A DNA stretch of 64,000 bases from Lentzea sp033794685 (lineage in GTDB: Bacteria; Actinomycetota; Actinomycetes; Mycobacteriales; Pseudonocardiaceae), in NCBI GenBank assembly GCA_033794685.1, contig JARAYZ010000002.1; one strand, given 5' to 3'. The first letter of the stretch is position 1; every line of letters starts with the position of its first letter. The position numbers were made by a program, and so were the translations under genes. The notes below the pieces were generated by a model, which worked only from the letters and a program-made list of their open reading frames with translations, had not been told where the DNA came from and searched no databases. Shown piece after piece: positions 51,610 through 60,539 of the stretch.

Positions 51610-52626
51610 ATGGAGCACGCCACGACCGTCGCGATCGAGCCCGCCGCCGATCGCCGTCCGCCGCCACTGGCCGAGCACCTCGACTCGGACACCACCAGGG
51701 CCGCGATGCTGATCCAGCAGGAGGTGCTCGGCGCGGCCAGGGCGTTCCTGCGCGGTGAGGGTTTCGTCGAGATGCTGCCGCCGGTGATCGGCCCGGTGAC
51801 CGACCCGGGAGCCCGCGGTTCCAAGCAGGTCGACGTCGACTACTACGGCCACAAGTACAAGGTCATGAGCAGCGGCATCCTCTACAAGCAGGCGTCGCTG
51901 CTGACGTTCGACAAGATCTTCTACATCGCACCGAACGTGCGGGCCGAACCGGTCGAGACCTGCAACACCCAGCGCCACCTCGCGGAGTTCCACCAGATCG
52001 ACGTGGAGATGGCGCACGGCACCCGTGCCGACGCGATGCGCGTGGCGGAAGGGCTGCTGACCTACGTCGTGCGGCACGCGCTGACCGCGGTGCCCGAGCA
52101 GTTCGAGCTCCTCGGTCGTGACCCGCTGGCGTTCGCCTGGCTGCTGTCCGGACCGTTCGGCGTGCTCAGCCACCGCGAGGCGGTCGACGCGCTGCACCTG
52201 CTCGGCCACCCGCAGAGCCCGGACGCCGAGATCGCCTGGACCGGCGAGGAACTGCTGTCCCGGCAGAAGGACCGGCCGTTCTTCGTCACCGACTACCCGA
52301 AGGGCTCGCGCGGGTTCTACGACCGCGAGAGCACCACGGAACCGGGCCGGCTGCGCAACTTCGACCTGCTCGCGCCCGAGGGGTACGGCGAGCTCGTCAG
52401 CGGCAGCGAACGCGAGTCGGACTACGCCACGATCGTCACGCGGATGCGCGAGACGGGCGAGAACCCGGCGAAGTACCGCTGGTACCTCGACGTCATGCGC
52501 CAGGGCGTGCCGCGCAGCGCCGGGTTCGGCATGGGCCTGGAGCGGCTCACCCGGTTCCTCACCGGGCTGGACGCGGTGTGGCAGGTCAACGCCTACCCGA
52601 AGGTGCCCGGGGAGCTGGCACCGTGA
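51610..52626 (+). CDS. stand-alone class II aaRS-like catalytic core (AsnRS/AspRS-related)
   Basis: 338 aa from ATG 51610. Motif 1 region: VEMLPPVIGPVTDPGA. Motif 2: VRAEPVETCNTQRHLAEFHQ with the FRAE-type Arg and Glu. YGELVSGSERESDY and motif 3 GFGMGLERLTRFLTG (Gly-rich with ATP-binding Arg) are intact. There is no N-terminal OB-fold anticodon-binding domain, which rules out a normal tRNA synthetase. Relatives include archaeal asparagine synthetase-related proteins, which amidate aspartate through an adenylate. In this operon it may amidate or activate aspartate or 3-methylaspartate. That role is inferred. Confidence 0.85.
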   Translation: MEHATTVAIEPAADRRPPPLAEHLDSDTTRAAMLIQQEVLGAARAFLRGEGFVEMLPPVIGPVTDPGARGSKQVDVDYYGHKYKVMSSGILYKQASLLTFDKIFYIAPNVRAEPVETCNTQRHLAEFHQIDVEMAHGTRADAMRVAEGLLTYVVRHALTAVPEQFELLGRDPLAFAWLLSGPFGVLSHREAVDALHLLGHPQSPDAEIAWTGEELLSRQKDRPFFVTDYPKGSRGFYDRESTTEPGRLRNFDLLAPEGYGELVSGSERESDYATIVTRMRETGENPAKYRWYLDVMRQGVPRSAGFGMGLERLTRFLTGLDAVWQVNAYPKVPGELAP

Positions 52627-53894
52627 GGGCGGCCGGTTTCCCCGAGGAGCAGGTGCGGGCACGGGCCCTGAACGGCACCGCGGAGGCGTTCCCGCCCGTG
52701 GAGTCCTACGGCCACGAGGTGTTCGGCGCGCGGGCGTTCGGTCAGGAAGGTCCGGCCGACGAGCTCGACGCGGCCAGGCTGGTGCCGCCGGTGTTCATGC
52801 CGCTGCGGCTGGAGAAGCTGATCGACCTCGGCCGCGAGCCGCTGCAGTCCGATGTGGACCTGGCGACGACGGTCGGCGGGTTCACCTCCGCGCTGCCGGT
52901 GTTCCTGTCCGCCTTCGGTTCCACGCGCATCGGCAGCTCCGAGGTGTCGGTCGCGGCCAGCAGGCAGGCGGGTGCGCTCGGCATCCCGATGGTGATCGGC
53001 GAGAACGTCGTCCCCGTCACCGGGTACCGGCAGGAACCGGACGCCACCACCGGGATGCTCGCCCGCGTCCGCGCCTACCTCGACGAGGCGGGGCCGTCGC
53101 TGGGCGGAGTCGTGGTGCAGCAGAGCACCGAGGACGCGGACGCCGAGGTGTGGAACCTCGTCTACAGCGATCCGGCCGCGGAACCGTTGCTGGCCACCGG
53201 AAGGCTCGGCTTCGAGCTCAAGGTCGGCCAGGGCGCGAAGCCCGGGCTGGGCGGCCTGACGGTGCTCGACCGGGCCACGGCCGCGCGGGTGTCCGACCAG
53301 TTCGCGATCGACGACCTGTGGTCCGGTCCCGGGGTGCTGCGCTCGGGCAGCCCGGGCACGTTCACCGACGAGATCCTGCGTCAGCAGATCCGGTTCATGC
53401 GCAACAACTTCCCGCGCGCCCGGATCTGGGTGAAGCTGCACCCCGGCCGGGACGTGGCCCAGGCCGCGGCGTGCGCGTGGGAGGCCGGCGCGGACGCGGT
53501 GACCGTCGACGGTGCCGAGGGTGGCACCGGGTGGGCGCCCCGCGCGTTCCTCGACCACGTCGGCCTGCCGCTCGCCGAGTGCCTGCGGCGGATCGGCACG
53601 CCGTCCGGCTGCCTGCTCGCCACCGGCCGCGTCTGGGAGGGCGTGCGTGCCGTGAAGGCGCTGGCACTCGGTGCCACCGCCGTCGGACTCGGCCGTGCCG
53701 CGCTCACCGCCGTGGACGCCGATCCCGAGCACGGCCTGCGCCGGCTCGTCGAGTGCCTCGCCTTCGAGGTGCGGCTGCTGACCAGCGCTCTGGGCAAGTA
53801 CACACCTTCGGCCCTGGGCAGCGAGGACGTCTGGTTCCCCGGCCGGTCCGCGGCCGCCGACCCCGCACCCCGTCATCGAGAAAGCCTGACCTGA
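52623..53894 (+). CDS. FMN-binding glutamate-synthase-like protein
   Basis: 423 aa from GTG 52623, overlapping the aaRS-like stop (GTGA). It matches the central synthase domain of GltB: FMN site residues in LKVGQGAKPGLGG, then WVKLHPGRDVAQAAACAWEA and VDGAEGGTGWAPRAF. ATGRVWEGVRAVKALALGAT gives the phosphate loop. The Cys cluster that binds 3Fe-4S in GltB is absent, as are the amidotransferase and GXGXG domains. It may reduce or transfer to an imino acid intermediate, perhaps with a separate electron donor. Confidence 0.83.
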   Translation: MRAAGFPEEQVRARALNGTAEAFPPVESYGHEVFGARAFGQEGPADELDAARLVPPVFMPLRLEKLIDLGREPLQSDVDLATTVGGFTSALPVFLSAFGSTRIGSSEVSVAASRQAGALGIPMVIGENVVPVTGYRQEPDATTGMLARVRAYLDEAGPSLGGVVVQQSTEDADAEVWNLVYSDPAAEPLLATGRLGFELKVGQGAKPGLGGLTVLDRATAARVSDQFAIDDLWSGPGVLRSGSPGTFTDEILRQQIRFMRNNFPRARIWVKLHPGRDVAQAAACAWEAGADAVTVDGAEGGTGWAPRAFLDHVGLPLAECLRRIGTPSGCLLATGRVWEGVRAVKALALGATAVGLGRAALTAVDADPEHGLRRLVECLAFEVRLLTSALGKYTPSALGSEDVWFPGRSAAADPAPRHRESLT

Positions 53895-53895
53895 C

Positions 53896-54324
53896 ATGAA
53901 CAACCTGGTCCTGTTGTCCGGCACCGCGTCGGACTCGCACACCTGGAACCTCGTCTATCTCCAGTTGCTGCTGGAGGAGGAGGGGTACCGCGTGGTCAAC
54001 CTCGGCGCGTGCGTGCCGCCCGTGCTGCTCGCGGACGAGTGCGAGGCCGAACAGCCCGACCTCGTCGTGCTCAGCACGGTGAACGGGCACGGTTACCAGG
54101 ACGGGCCGCGTGCGCTCGCCGAGGTGCGGAGCCGGCCCGGTCTGGCGGCGATCCCGGTCGTCATCGGCGGCAAGCTCGGGACCGGCGGCCCGGAACCCGT
54201 GCAGGCCGACGCGTTGCGGGCAGCGGGTTTCACCGAGGTCTTCGACGACGACACGGCCATCACGCGGTTCCGGGAGTTCATCACCGCGTTCGTGCTGGCC
54301 AGCACCGCGGACAGTGTGTCGTGA
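53896..54324 (+). CDS. glmS: glutamate (methylaspartate) mutase, sigma subunit
   Basis: 142 aa, the normal size of the B12-binding sigma subunit. It has the cobalamin pattern SDSHTWN (DxH, with Asn where Gly is usual), then VVLSTVNGHG and VVIGGKLGTGG. It binds adenosylcobalamin base-off with the His. With the epsilon subunit encoded next, it converts L-glutamate into (2S,3S)-3-methylaspartate. (The symbol here is for the mutase, not glucosamine synthase.) It follows the glutamate-synthase-like gene by one base. Confidence 0.88.
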   Translation: MNNLVLLSGTASDSHTWNLVYLQLLLEEEGYRVVNLGACVPPVLLADECEAEQPDLVVLSTVNGHGYQDGPRALAEVRSRPGLAAIPVVIGGKLGTGGPEPVQADALRAAGFTEVFDDDTAITRFREFITAFVLASTADSVS

Positions 54325-55544
54325 CGGGCTTCGCGGACGCGGTCGCGCTGGCGGCGGCCCACGGCAGGCTCGTGGTGCAGCCCAGGATGGGCATGGCGTC
54401 CCCGCTGGAGATGCGGGCGGGGCTGCTGGCGGTGCGGGGCGCTCGTGCCACCACCGTCGGCACCCTCACCGTCGACAGCTACACGCGGGTCGGCGACCAC
54501 CGCGCGGCGCTGGAGGCGTTGCACGACGGCGCCCGGCTCAACGGGTACCCGATCGTCTCGCACCACCCGGACACCACGAAGGCCGTGCTGGACGGGCTCA
54601 TCGGGTTCCCCGTGCAGGTGCGGCACGGGTCCGCCGACCCGAGGGCCATCTTCGCCGCGCTGGCCGAGGCGGGACTGGACGCCACCGAGGGCGGTCCGGT
54701 GTCGTACTGCCTGCCCTACAGCCGGAAGCCGTTGCGCGACTCGGTCGACCACTGGTCCGAGGCGTGCGAGGACTTCTCCGGGCACCTGGAGACGTTCGGC
54801 GGCTGCATGATGGGCCAGCTCTGCCCGCCGAGTCTGCTGGTGGCGCTCAGCGTCCTGGAAGCGATCTTCTTCCGCTTCTACGGCGTGGAGAGCATCTCGT
54901 TGAGCTACGCCCAGCAGACCAGCGCGGACCAGGACGCCGAGGCGATCCGCGCCCTGCGCACGCTCGCCGGCCGCTTCCTGTCCGATGTGGACTGGCACGT
55001 CGTGGTCTACGCCTACATGGGCGTGTTCCCCCGAACACCGTCCGGTGCTCGGTTGCTCAACGACAACGCCGCCCGGCTCGCGGTCCGGGCGGGTGCCGAA
55101 CGCCTGATCGTCAAGACCGTGGCCGAGGCGCACCGCATCCCCACCGTCGCCGAGAACGTGTCCGCTTTGGAACACGCGGCTTCGGCTGCTTCTTCGTCTT
55201 CTTTTGAAGAGTCCTTCGAGGACACAGGAGTGCTGGCCGAGGCGACCGCACTGGTGGAAGCGGTGCTCGAACTGCCCGGCGATCCGGGCACGGCGCTGCT
55301 CGCCGCGTTCCGGCGCGGCCTGCTCGACGTGCCGTACTGCCTGCACCCCGACAACGCGGGCCACTCCCGCAGCCACATCGACGACACCGGCCGGCTGCGC
55401 TGGTCGTCCGTCGGCGCCATGCCGATCCCGCGGTCCTCCGTGGACCACTCCGGCACCAGCACCAGCTCGGCCCACCTGCTCGCCGCACTGCACCGCGTCG
55501 CGCACCAGCACGACGCCCGAACCCACCGAGGAGACGAGTCATGA
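54321..55544 (+). CDS. glmE: glutamate (methylaspartate) mutase, epsilon subunit
   Basis: 407 aa from GTG 54321, shorter than the roughly 480-aa clostridial epsilon subunit, as in actinobacterial cluster-borne forms such as GlmA/GlmB or VinI. It shows VVQPRMGMASPLEMRAGLLA, TVGTLTVDSYTRVGDHRAAL, YPIVSHHPDT and GGCMMGQLCPPSLLVALSVL. The TIM-barrel substrate Arg (SYTRVGD) is present. It rearranges glutamate to 3-methylaspartate by a radical route. A low-complexity Ser run (SSSSFEESFE) lies near residue 293. The start overlaps the sigma stop. Confidence 0.9.
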   Translation: MTGFADAVALAAAHGRLVVQPRMGMASPLEMRAGLLAVRGARATTVGTLTVDSYTRVGDHRAALEALHDGARLNGYPIVSHHPDTTKAVLDGLIGFPVQVRHGSADPRAIFAALAEAGLDATEGGPVSYCLPYSRKPLRDSVDHWSEACEDFSGHLETFGGCMMGQLCPPSLLVALSVLEAIFFRFYGVESISLSYAQQTSADQDAEAIRALRTLAGRFLSDVDWHVVVYAYMGVFPRTPSGARLLNDNAARLAVRAGAERLIVKTVAEAHRIPTVAENVSALEHAASAASSSSFEESFEDTGVLAEATALVEAVLELPGDPGTALLAAFRRGLLDVPYCLHPDNAGHSRSHIDDTGRLRWSSVGAMPIPRSSVDHSGTSTSSAHLLAALHRVAHQHDARTHRGDES

Positions 55545-55750
55545 CCACCAACCCGTTCGAGGACGCCGACGGCGTGTACCTGGTGCTGGTCAACGACGAG
55601 AACCAGCACTCGCTGTGGCCCGAGCGCATCCCCGTGCCCGAGGGCTGGACCCGTGCCTTCGGCCCGGACGGCCGCGACGCCTGCCTCGCCTACGTCGAGG
55701 AGAACTGGACGGACCTGCGTCCGGCCAGCCTCATCGCCTCGATGTCCTGA
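55541..55750 (+). CDS. mbtH: MbtH-like NRPS accessory protein
   Basis: 69 aa, the standard length. The conserved residues are present: NPFEDADGVYLVLVNDENQH, SLWPERIPVPEGW and the closing ENWTDLRP. MbtH proteins bind and stabilise adenylation domains. The ATG overlaps the mutase stop by 4 bases, and the NRPS gene follows by 28 bp. Confidence 0.95.
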   Translation: MTTNPFEDADGVYLVLVNDENQHSLWPERIPVPEGWTRAFGPDGRDACLAYVEENWTDLRPASLIASMS

Positions 55751-55778
55751 CCTTCCGACACGCCAAGGGGGTGCCGCC

Positions 55779-58700
55779 GTGCTCGCCGATCTGAAGAACC
55801 TGCCGTCCGCGGTCGACCGAGCCGTGCGCTCGGCACCGGACGCACCCGCCGTCGAGTGCGACGGCGTGGTCCTGACCTATGCCGAACTCTCCGACCGCGC
55901 CTCCCGCCTGGCCTCCGCGCTCGGGGACAGGGGCGTCGGCCCGGAGGACGTGGTGGCGGTCGCGGTGCCGCGCTCGGCCGAGCTGGTCGTCGCGTTGCTG
56001 GCGATCGTCCGGGCGGGGGCGGCGTACCTGCCGCTGGACCCGGACTACCCGGCGGAGCGGACCGCGCACATGGTGGAGGTGGCGCGGCCGGCGCTCACGC
56101 TGGGACCGGGTGAGGTGGCGGAGTGGTCGCGGGCCGGCGGGTCGGCGGGCGGTGCTGCCGCGCTCGCGTCCGGCGTCGCGGACGGTGCCGCCTGCCGGCC
56201 GCTCACCCCGCCACTGCCCGACCAGTCCGCGTACGTCATGTTCACCTCCGGCACCACCGACAAGCCCAAAGGCGTGGTGATCACCCACCGCGGCATCCTC
56301 CGGCGGATGGCGGACGTCCAGGCGCACTACCGCCTGGCACCGGGCGACCGGGTGCTGCAGAAGACGCCGTCGGGCTTCGACCCGTCCGTCATCGAGGTCT
56401 TCCTGACCCTGGCCGCCGGGGCGACGCTCGTCATGGCCCGCCCCGGCGGCCATCGGGATCCCGCGTACCTGGCCAGGACCGTGCGCGCCGAGCGGATCAC
56501 GATGATCCGGTTCGTCGCGTCGATGATCCCGCTGTTCCTGGACGAGTACCTGCGGCACGGCGCCGACGGCCCGTTGCGGCTGGTGGCCTCCGAGGGTGAG
56601 GGCCTGCCGATCGCGGTCGCGGACCGGTTCCGCGAGAGCCTGGACGTGTTGCTGTACAACGAGTACGGCCCGACCGAGGTCTCCGTCGGCGTGACGTGCC
56701 TGCCGTGCCGGGCGGTCGACGGCAGCGGTCTCATGCCGATCGGGCAGGCCACTCCCGGTGCGGGTATCCGGGTGCTGGACGCGGAGTTGCGGCCGGTGCC
56801 GGCGGGTGAGGTCGGGGAGCTGTACCTGACGGGTGTCCAGCTCGCCCGCGGTTATCTCGGACGGCCGGGGGAGACCTCGGTGCGGTTCGTCGCCGATCCG
56901 TTCGGGGCGCCGGGCGATCGCCTGTACCGCACCGGTGACCTGGGGCGGGAGCGGCCGGACGGGGACATCGACTTCGCCGGGCGGACCGACGACCAGGTGA
57001 AGATCCGCGGCTTCCGGATCGAACCCGCCGAGGTGGCGGGCGTGGTCGCGGCGCACCCGCGGGTCGGGCAGGCGGCGGTGACCGTGCTGATGACCCCGGC
57101 GGGGGAGAAGTCGCTGGTGGCGTACGCGGTGGCGGACGGACCGGTGCCGACCGAGGGCGAGGTCCGCGAGCACTGCGCGTCGATCCTCCCCGGCTACATG
57201 GTGCCGTCGGACGTCGTGTTCCTCGACGCGTTGCCGTTGACGCCCAACGGAAAGCTCGACCGGCGTGCCCTGCCGGTGCCTGTTCGCGAGCGGGTCCCGG
57301 CTGGCGGGCCGCCTCGCTCGACGGCGGAGGAGACGGTCTGCGCGTTGTTCGCCGAGGTGCTGGGGATCTCGCCGATCGGGGTGGACGACGACTTCTTCGC
57401 GCTGGGCGGACATTCGCTCGCGGCGGCACGACTGGTCGGCAGGCTGCGGGTGGTAGCGGGGATCGAGGTCCCGGCGCCCGCAGTGTTCGAGTCCTCTACG
57501 CCCGCGTTGCTGGCCGAGGTGATGGCGGGGGCCGGTGCCGCGCGGTCCGGGCCGGTTCCGGTCGAGCACCCCGCCCGTCCGGCGCTGTCCTCGGCGCAGC
57601 GGCGGATGTGGTTCGTGCAGCAGTCGGAACGCGGGCCCGCCTACAACGTGCCGTTCGCCCTTCGCCTGCGTGGGCCGTTGGACGTTCCGGCGCTCACCGA
57701 GGCACTCGCTGACGTCGTCGCGCGGCACGAGCCGTTGCGCACGATCTTCCCGGTGTTCGAGGACGAGCCGTACCAACGGGTCCTCGACGCGCCGACTCTG
57801 GATCTGACCACGGTGGACGACATCGCGCGCCCGTTCGACCTCGAGACGGAGATCCCGATCAGGGCGTCTCTGCGAGAGGACCTGCTGGTCCTGGTCGTGC
57901 ACCACATCGCGGTCGACGGCTGGTCGATCACGCCGCTGTGGCGCGACCTGGCGCGGGCCTACACGGCGCGGCTCGACGGTCGTGCGCCGGACTGGGCTCC
58001 GTTGCCGGTGCGGTACCTGGACTTCACGAGCTGGCACCGCGACCTGCTGGTGTCGGACGGCGAGTCGCTGGCGTACTGGACGACCGAGCTCGCGGGCATG
58101 CCCGAGGAGATCGCCCTGCCCACCGACCGGTCCGTCCGGTCCGCTGGAACTCGGGAAGCGGGCGCGGTCGACCTGGAGGTGGGCGCGCACGGTGCGCTGG
58201 TCGCGCTGGCCCGTGAGTCGAGGGCGACGCTGTTCATGGTGCTCCGCGCCGCGCTGGCCGGGCTGTACTCGCGGCTCGGCGCGGGGGAGGACGTGCCGAT
58301 CGGCGGGATCGTCGCCGGCCGCGAGGACGAGTCGCTGACCGACCTCGTCGGGTGCTTCGTCAACACCGTCGTGCTGCGCACCGACGTGTCCGGGCAGCCC
58401 ACGTTCCGGGAACTGCTGGCCAGGGTGCGGGAACAGGACGGCGCCGCGCACCTCCACCGCGAACTGCCGTTCGACCGGCTGGTGGAGGAGCTGCAACCGG
58501 CCCGTTCGCAGGGCCTGCACCCGCTGGTCCAGACGCTGCTCGTGCTCCAGCCACCCGCCACGGCACCGGAGTTCCCCGGACTGTCCTGCGTGGACGTGCC
58601 GATGGAGACGCCGGCGGCGAAGGCGGACCTGGTGTTCGACTTCACCGAGGGCGACGGGCTGCGGTTCACGCTCAAGTACGCCACCGACCTGTTCGACGCC

Positions 58701-60539
58701 TCGACGGCTCGCGCGCTGGCCGCCCGGTTGGTCCGCTTCCTGGAGGCGGTCGCCCAGGCACCGGACACGCCGGTCGCGGAGGTGGATCTGCAGCTGCCCG
58801 GTGAAGGCGCGGTGGTCAGGGCCGAGGCGAAGCGAGCGGCCGACACCCTGCACGGACTGGTCGAACGCATCGCCGCGGCCACCCCGCACGCGACCGCGCT
58901 GATCTGCGACACGTCCACAGTGGACTACCGTGAGCTCGACCGGCGAGCGAACCACCTGGCGCACCGGTTGGTCGCCGAGGGCGTCCGCCGGGGCGATGTG
59001 GTCGGCGTGCGGCTGGAACGCGGCATCCCGCTCGTCGTGGCGATCCTCGCGGTGCTCAAGGCCGGTGCCGCGTACACGGTCCTCGACGTCGCCTTCCCCG
59101 CCGCCCGGCTGGAAGCGGTGACCGCGCTGGCCGGCGTCCGCACCGTCGTCACGACCGTGCCCGACGGCGCCGCGGACACCCCTCCCGGCGTCCCGGTCAC
59201 ACCGGCTGACTCGGCGTGCGTCATGTTCACGTCCGGCTCCACCGGCCGCCCCAAGGGCGTGCTGACCCCGCACGGCGCGTTGGCCGGCACGCTGACTGGC
59301 CAGGACTACGTGTCGTTCGGTGCGGACGAGGTGTGGCTGCAGTGTTCGCCGGTGTCGTGGGACGCGTTCGCGCTGGAACTGTTCGGCGCGTTGCTGTCCG
59401 GCGCGACGTGCGTCCTGCAACCCGGCCAGTCGCCGGAGCCCGAACGGATCGCGGAGCTCGTCGCCAAGCACAGCATCACGACCGTGCACGTGTCCGCGAG
59501 CCTGCTCAACTACATGCTGGACGAGCACCCGGACGCGTTCACGGGCGTGCGACAGCTGATGACCGGCGGCGAGGCGGCGTCACCTGCGCACGTGCGGACG
59601 GCGTTGCGACGCCACCCGGACCTCCTCCTGGTCAACGGCTACTCGCCGGTCGAGAACACGATCTTCACGCTCTGCCACCACATCGCCGTCGAAGACACCG
59701 AGCAGCGCAGCGTCCCCGTCGGGCAGGTGCTGGCGGGCAAACAGGTCCACGTGCTGGACCGGTGGCTGCGACCGGTGCCGCCGGGCACGCCCGGTGAGCT
59801 GTACATGGCGGGCGACGGACTGGCGCACGGCTACCTGGGGCAGCCCGCCGCCACCTCCGAACGGTTCGTGGCCAGTCCGTTCGGCGGACGGATGTACCGC
59901 ACGGGTGACCTCGCGCGTCAGGACGCGGACGGGACGGTCGAGTTCCTGGGCCGCGCCGACGACCAGGTCAAGATCCGCGGCTTCCGCGTCGAGCCGGGCG
60001 AGGTGCGCGCGGTGCTGGCCGGCCACCCGGACGTGCGGCAGGTGGAGGTCGTGGTGCGGGAGGACAGGCCGGGCGACAAACGGCTCGTCGCCTACGTCGT
60101 CGGTGGCGCGCAAGGGTTGCGGGACCACGCCCGTGCGCGACTGCCCGAGCACCTGGTGCCGTCGGCGTTCGTGGTGCTGGACGCCCTGCCCCGCACCGAC
60201 ACCGGCAAGCTCGACCGGCGGGCGCTCCCGGCACCCGACGCGGTGGTCGTGGAAGGCCGCGCCCCGCGCACCGCGAACGAACGCGCGCTGTGCTCGTTGT
60301 TCGCCGAAGTCCTCGGTGTGCCGTCGGTGTCCATCGACGACGACTTCTTCCGGCTGGGCGGCCACTCGCTGCTGGTGATGCGGCTGCTCGGCCGGATCCG
60401 CCGGGAACTGCACGCCGAACTGTCCGTCGCCACCGTGTTCGACGGACCGACCGTGGCCGATCTGGCCGATCGACTCGTACTCGCGAAGAAGGCCAGACCC
60501 GCTCTGCGGGCGCGGGCCCGGCAAAAGGAGACGTTGTGA
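55779..60539 (+). CDS. NRPS, A-T-C-A-T
   Basis: 1586 aa from GTG 55779. A1 is residues about 20-500 (A3 FTSGTTDKPKGVV near 152, A5 NEYGPTEVSVG near 294, A10 PNGKLDRRAL). T1 has FFALGGHSLAAARL near 540. C is about 600-1010, active HHIAVDGWS near 707. A2 is about 1020-1490 (FTSGSTGRPKGV, unusual A5 NGYSPVENTIF). T2 has FFRLGGHSLLVMRL near 1522. It opens with an adenylation domain, so this is probably a loading plus first extension module. By-eye pocket residues: A1 D-P-I-R-A-E-E-V-G, unlike common codes; A2 D-A-L-H-M-G-G-I-F, valine-like except His. No epimerisation or methylation domain. Confidence 0.92.
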   Translation: MLADLKNLPSAVDRAVRSAPDAPAVECDGVVLTYAELSDRASRLASALGDRGVGPEDVVAVAVPRSAELVVALLAIVRAGAAYLPLDPDYPAERTAHMVEVARPALTLGPGEVAEWSRAGGSAGGAAALASGVADGAACRPLTPPLPDQSAYVMFTSGTTDKPKGVVITHRGILRRMADVQAHYRLAPGDRVLQKTPSGFDPSVIEVFLTLAAGATLVMARPGGHRDPAYLARTVRAERITMIRFVASMIPLFLDEYLRHGADGPLRLVASEGEGLPIAVADRFRESLDVLLYNEYGPTEVSVGVTCLPCRAVDGSGLMPIGQATPGAGIRVLDAELRPVPAGEVGELYLTGVQLARGYLGRPGETSVRFVADPFGAPGDRLYRTGDLGRERPDGDIDFAGRTDDQVKIRGFRIEPAEVAGVVAAHPRVGQAAVTVLMTPAGEKSLVAYAVADGPVPTEGEVREHCASILPGYMVPSDVVFLDALPLTPNGKLDRRALPVPVRERVPAGGPPRSTAEETVCALFAEVLGISPIGVDDDFFALGGHSLAAARLVGRLRVVAGIEVPAPAVFESSTPALLAEVMAGAGAARSGPVPVEHPARPALSSAQRRMWFVQQSERGPAYNVPFALRLRGPLDVPALTEALADVVARHEPLRTIFPVFEDEPYQRVLDAPTLDLTTVDDIARPFDLETEIPIRASLREDLLVLVVHHIAVDGWSITPLWRDLARAYTARLDGRAPDWAPLPVRYLDFTSWHRDLLVSDGESLAYWTTELAGMPEEIALPTDRSVRSAGTREAGAVDLEVGAHGALVALARESRATLFMVLRAALAGLYSRLGAGEDVPIGGIVAGREDESLTDLVGCFVNTVVLRTDVSGQPTFRELLARVREQDGAAHLHRELPFDRLVEELQPARSQGLHPLVQTLLVLQPPATAPEFPGLSCVDVPMETPAAKADLVFDFTEGDGLRFTLKYATDLFDASTARALAARLVRFLEAVAQAPDTPVAEVDLQLPGEGAVVRAEAKRAADTLHGLVERIAAATPHATALICDTSTVDYRELDRRANHLAHRLVAEGVRRGDVVGVRLERGIPLVVAILAVLKAGAAYTVLDVAFPAARLEAVTALAGVRTVVTTVPDGAADTPPGVPVTPADSACVMFTSGSTGRPKGVLTPHGALAGTLTGQDYVSFGADEVWLQCSPVSWDAFALELFGALLSGATCVLQPGQSPEPERIAELVAKHSITTVHVSASLLNYMLDEHPDAFTGVRQLMTGGEAASPAHVRTALRRHPDLLLVNGYSPVENTIFTLCHHIAVEDTEQRSVPVGQVLAGKQVHVLDRWLRPVPPGTPGELYMAGDGLAHGYLGQPAATSERFVASPFGGRMYRTGDLARQDADGTVEFLGRADDQVKIRGFRVEPGEVRAVLAGHPDVRQVEVVVREDRPGDKRLVAYVVGGAQGLRDHARARLPEHLVPSAFVVLDALPRTDTGKLDRRALPAPDAVVVEGRAPRTANERALCSLFAEVLGVPSVSIDDDFFRLGGHSLLVMRLLGRIRRELHAELSVATVFDGPTVADLADRLVLAKKARPALRARARQKETL

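Noticed and set aside
55731..59528. 1265-codon open frame on the minus strand across the first NRPS gene
   Set aside because: It mirrors third-position GC bias of the real NRPS frame, has no recognisable domain and is rich in Arg, His and Gln. The same applies to the long antisense frames at 56-1999, 430-2775 and 10047-12782.
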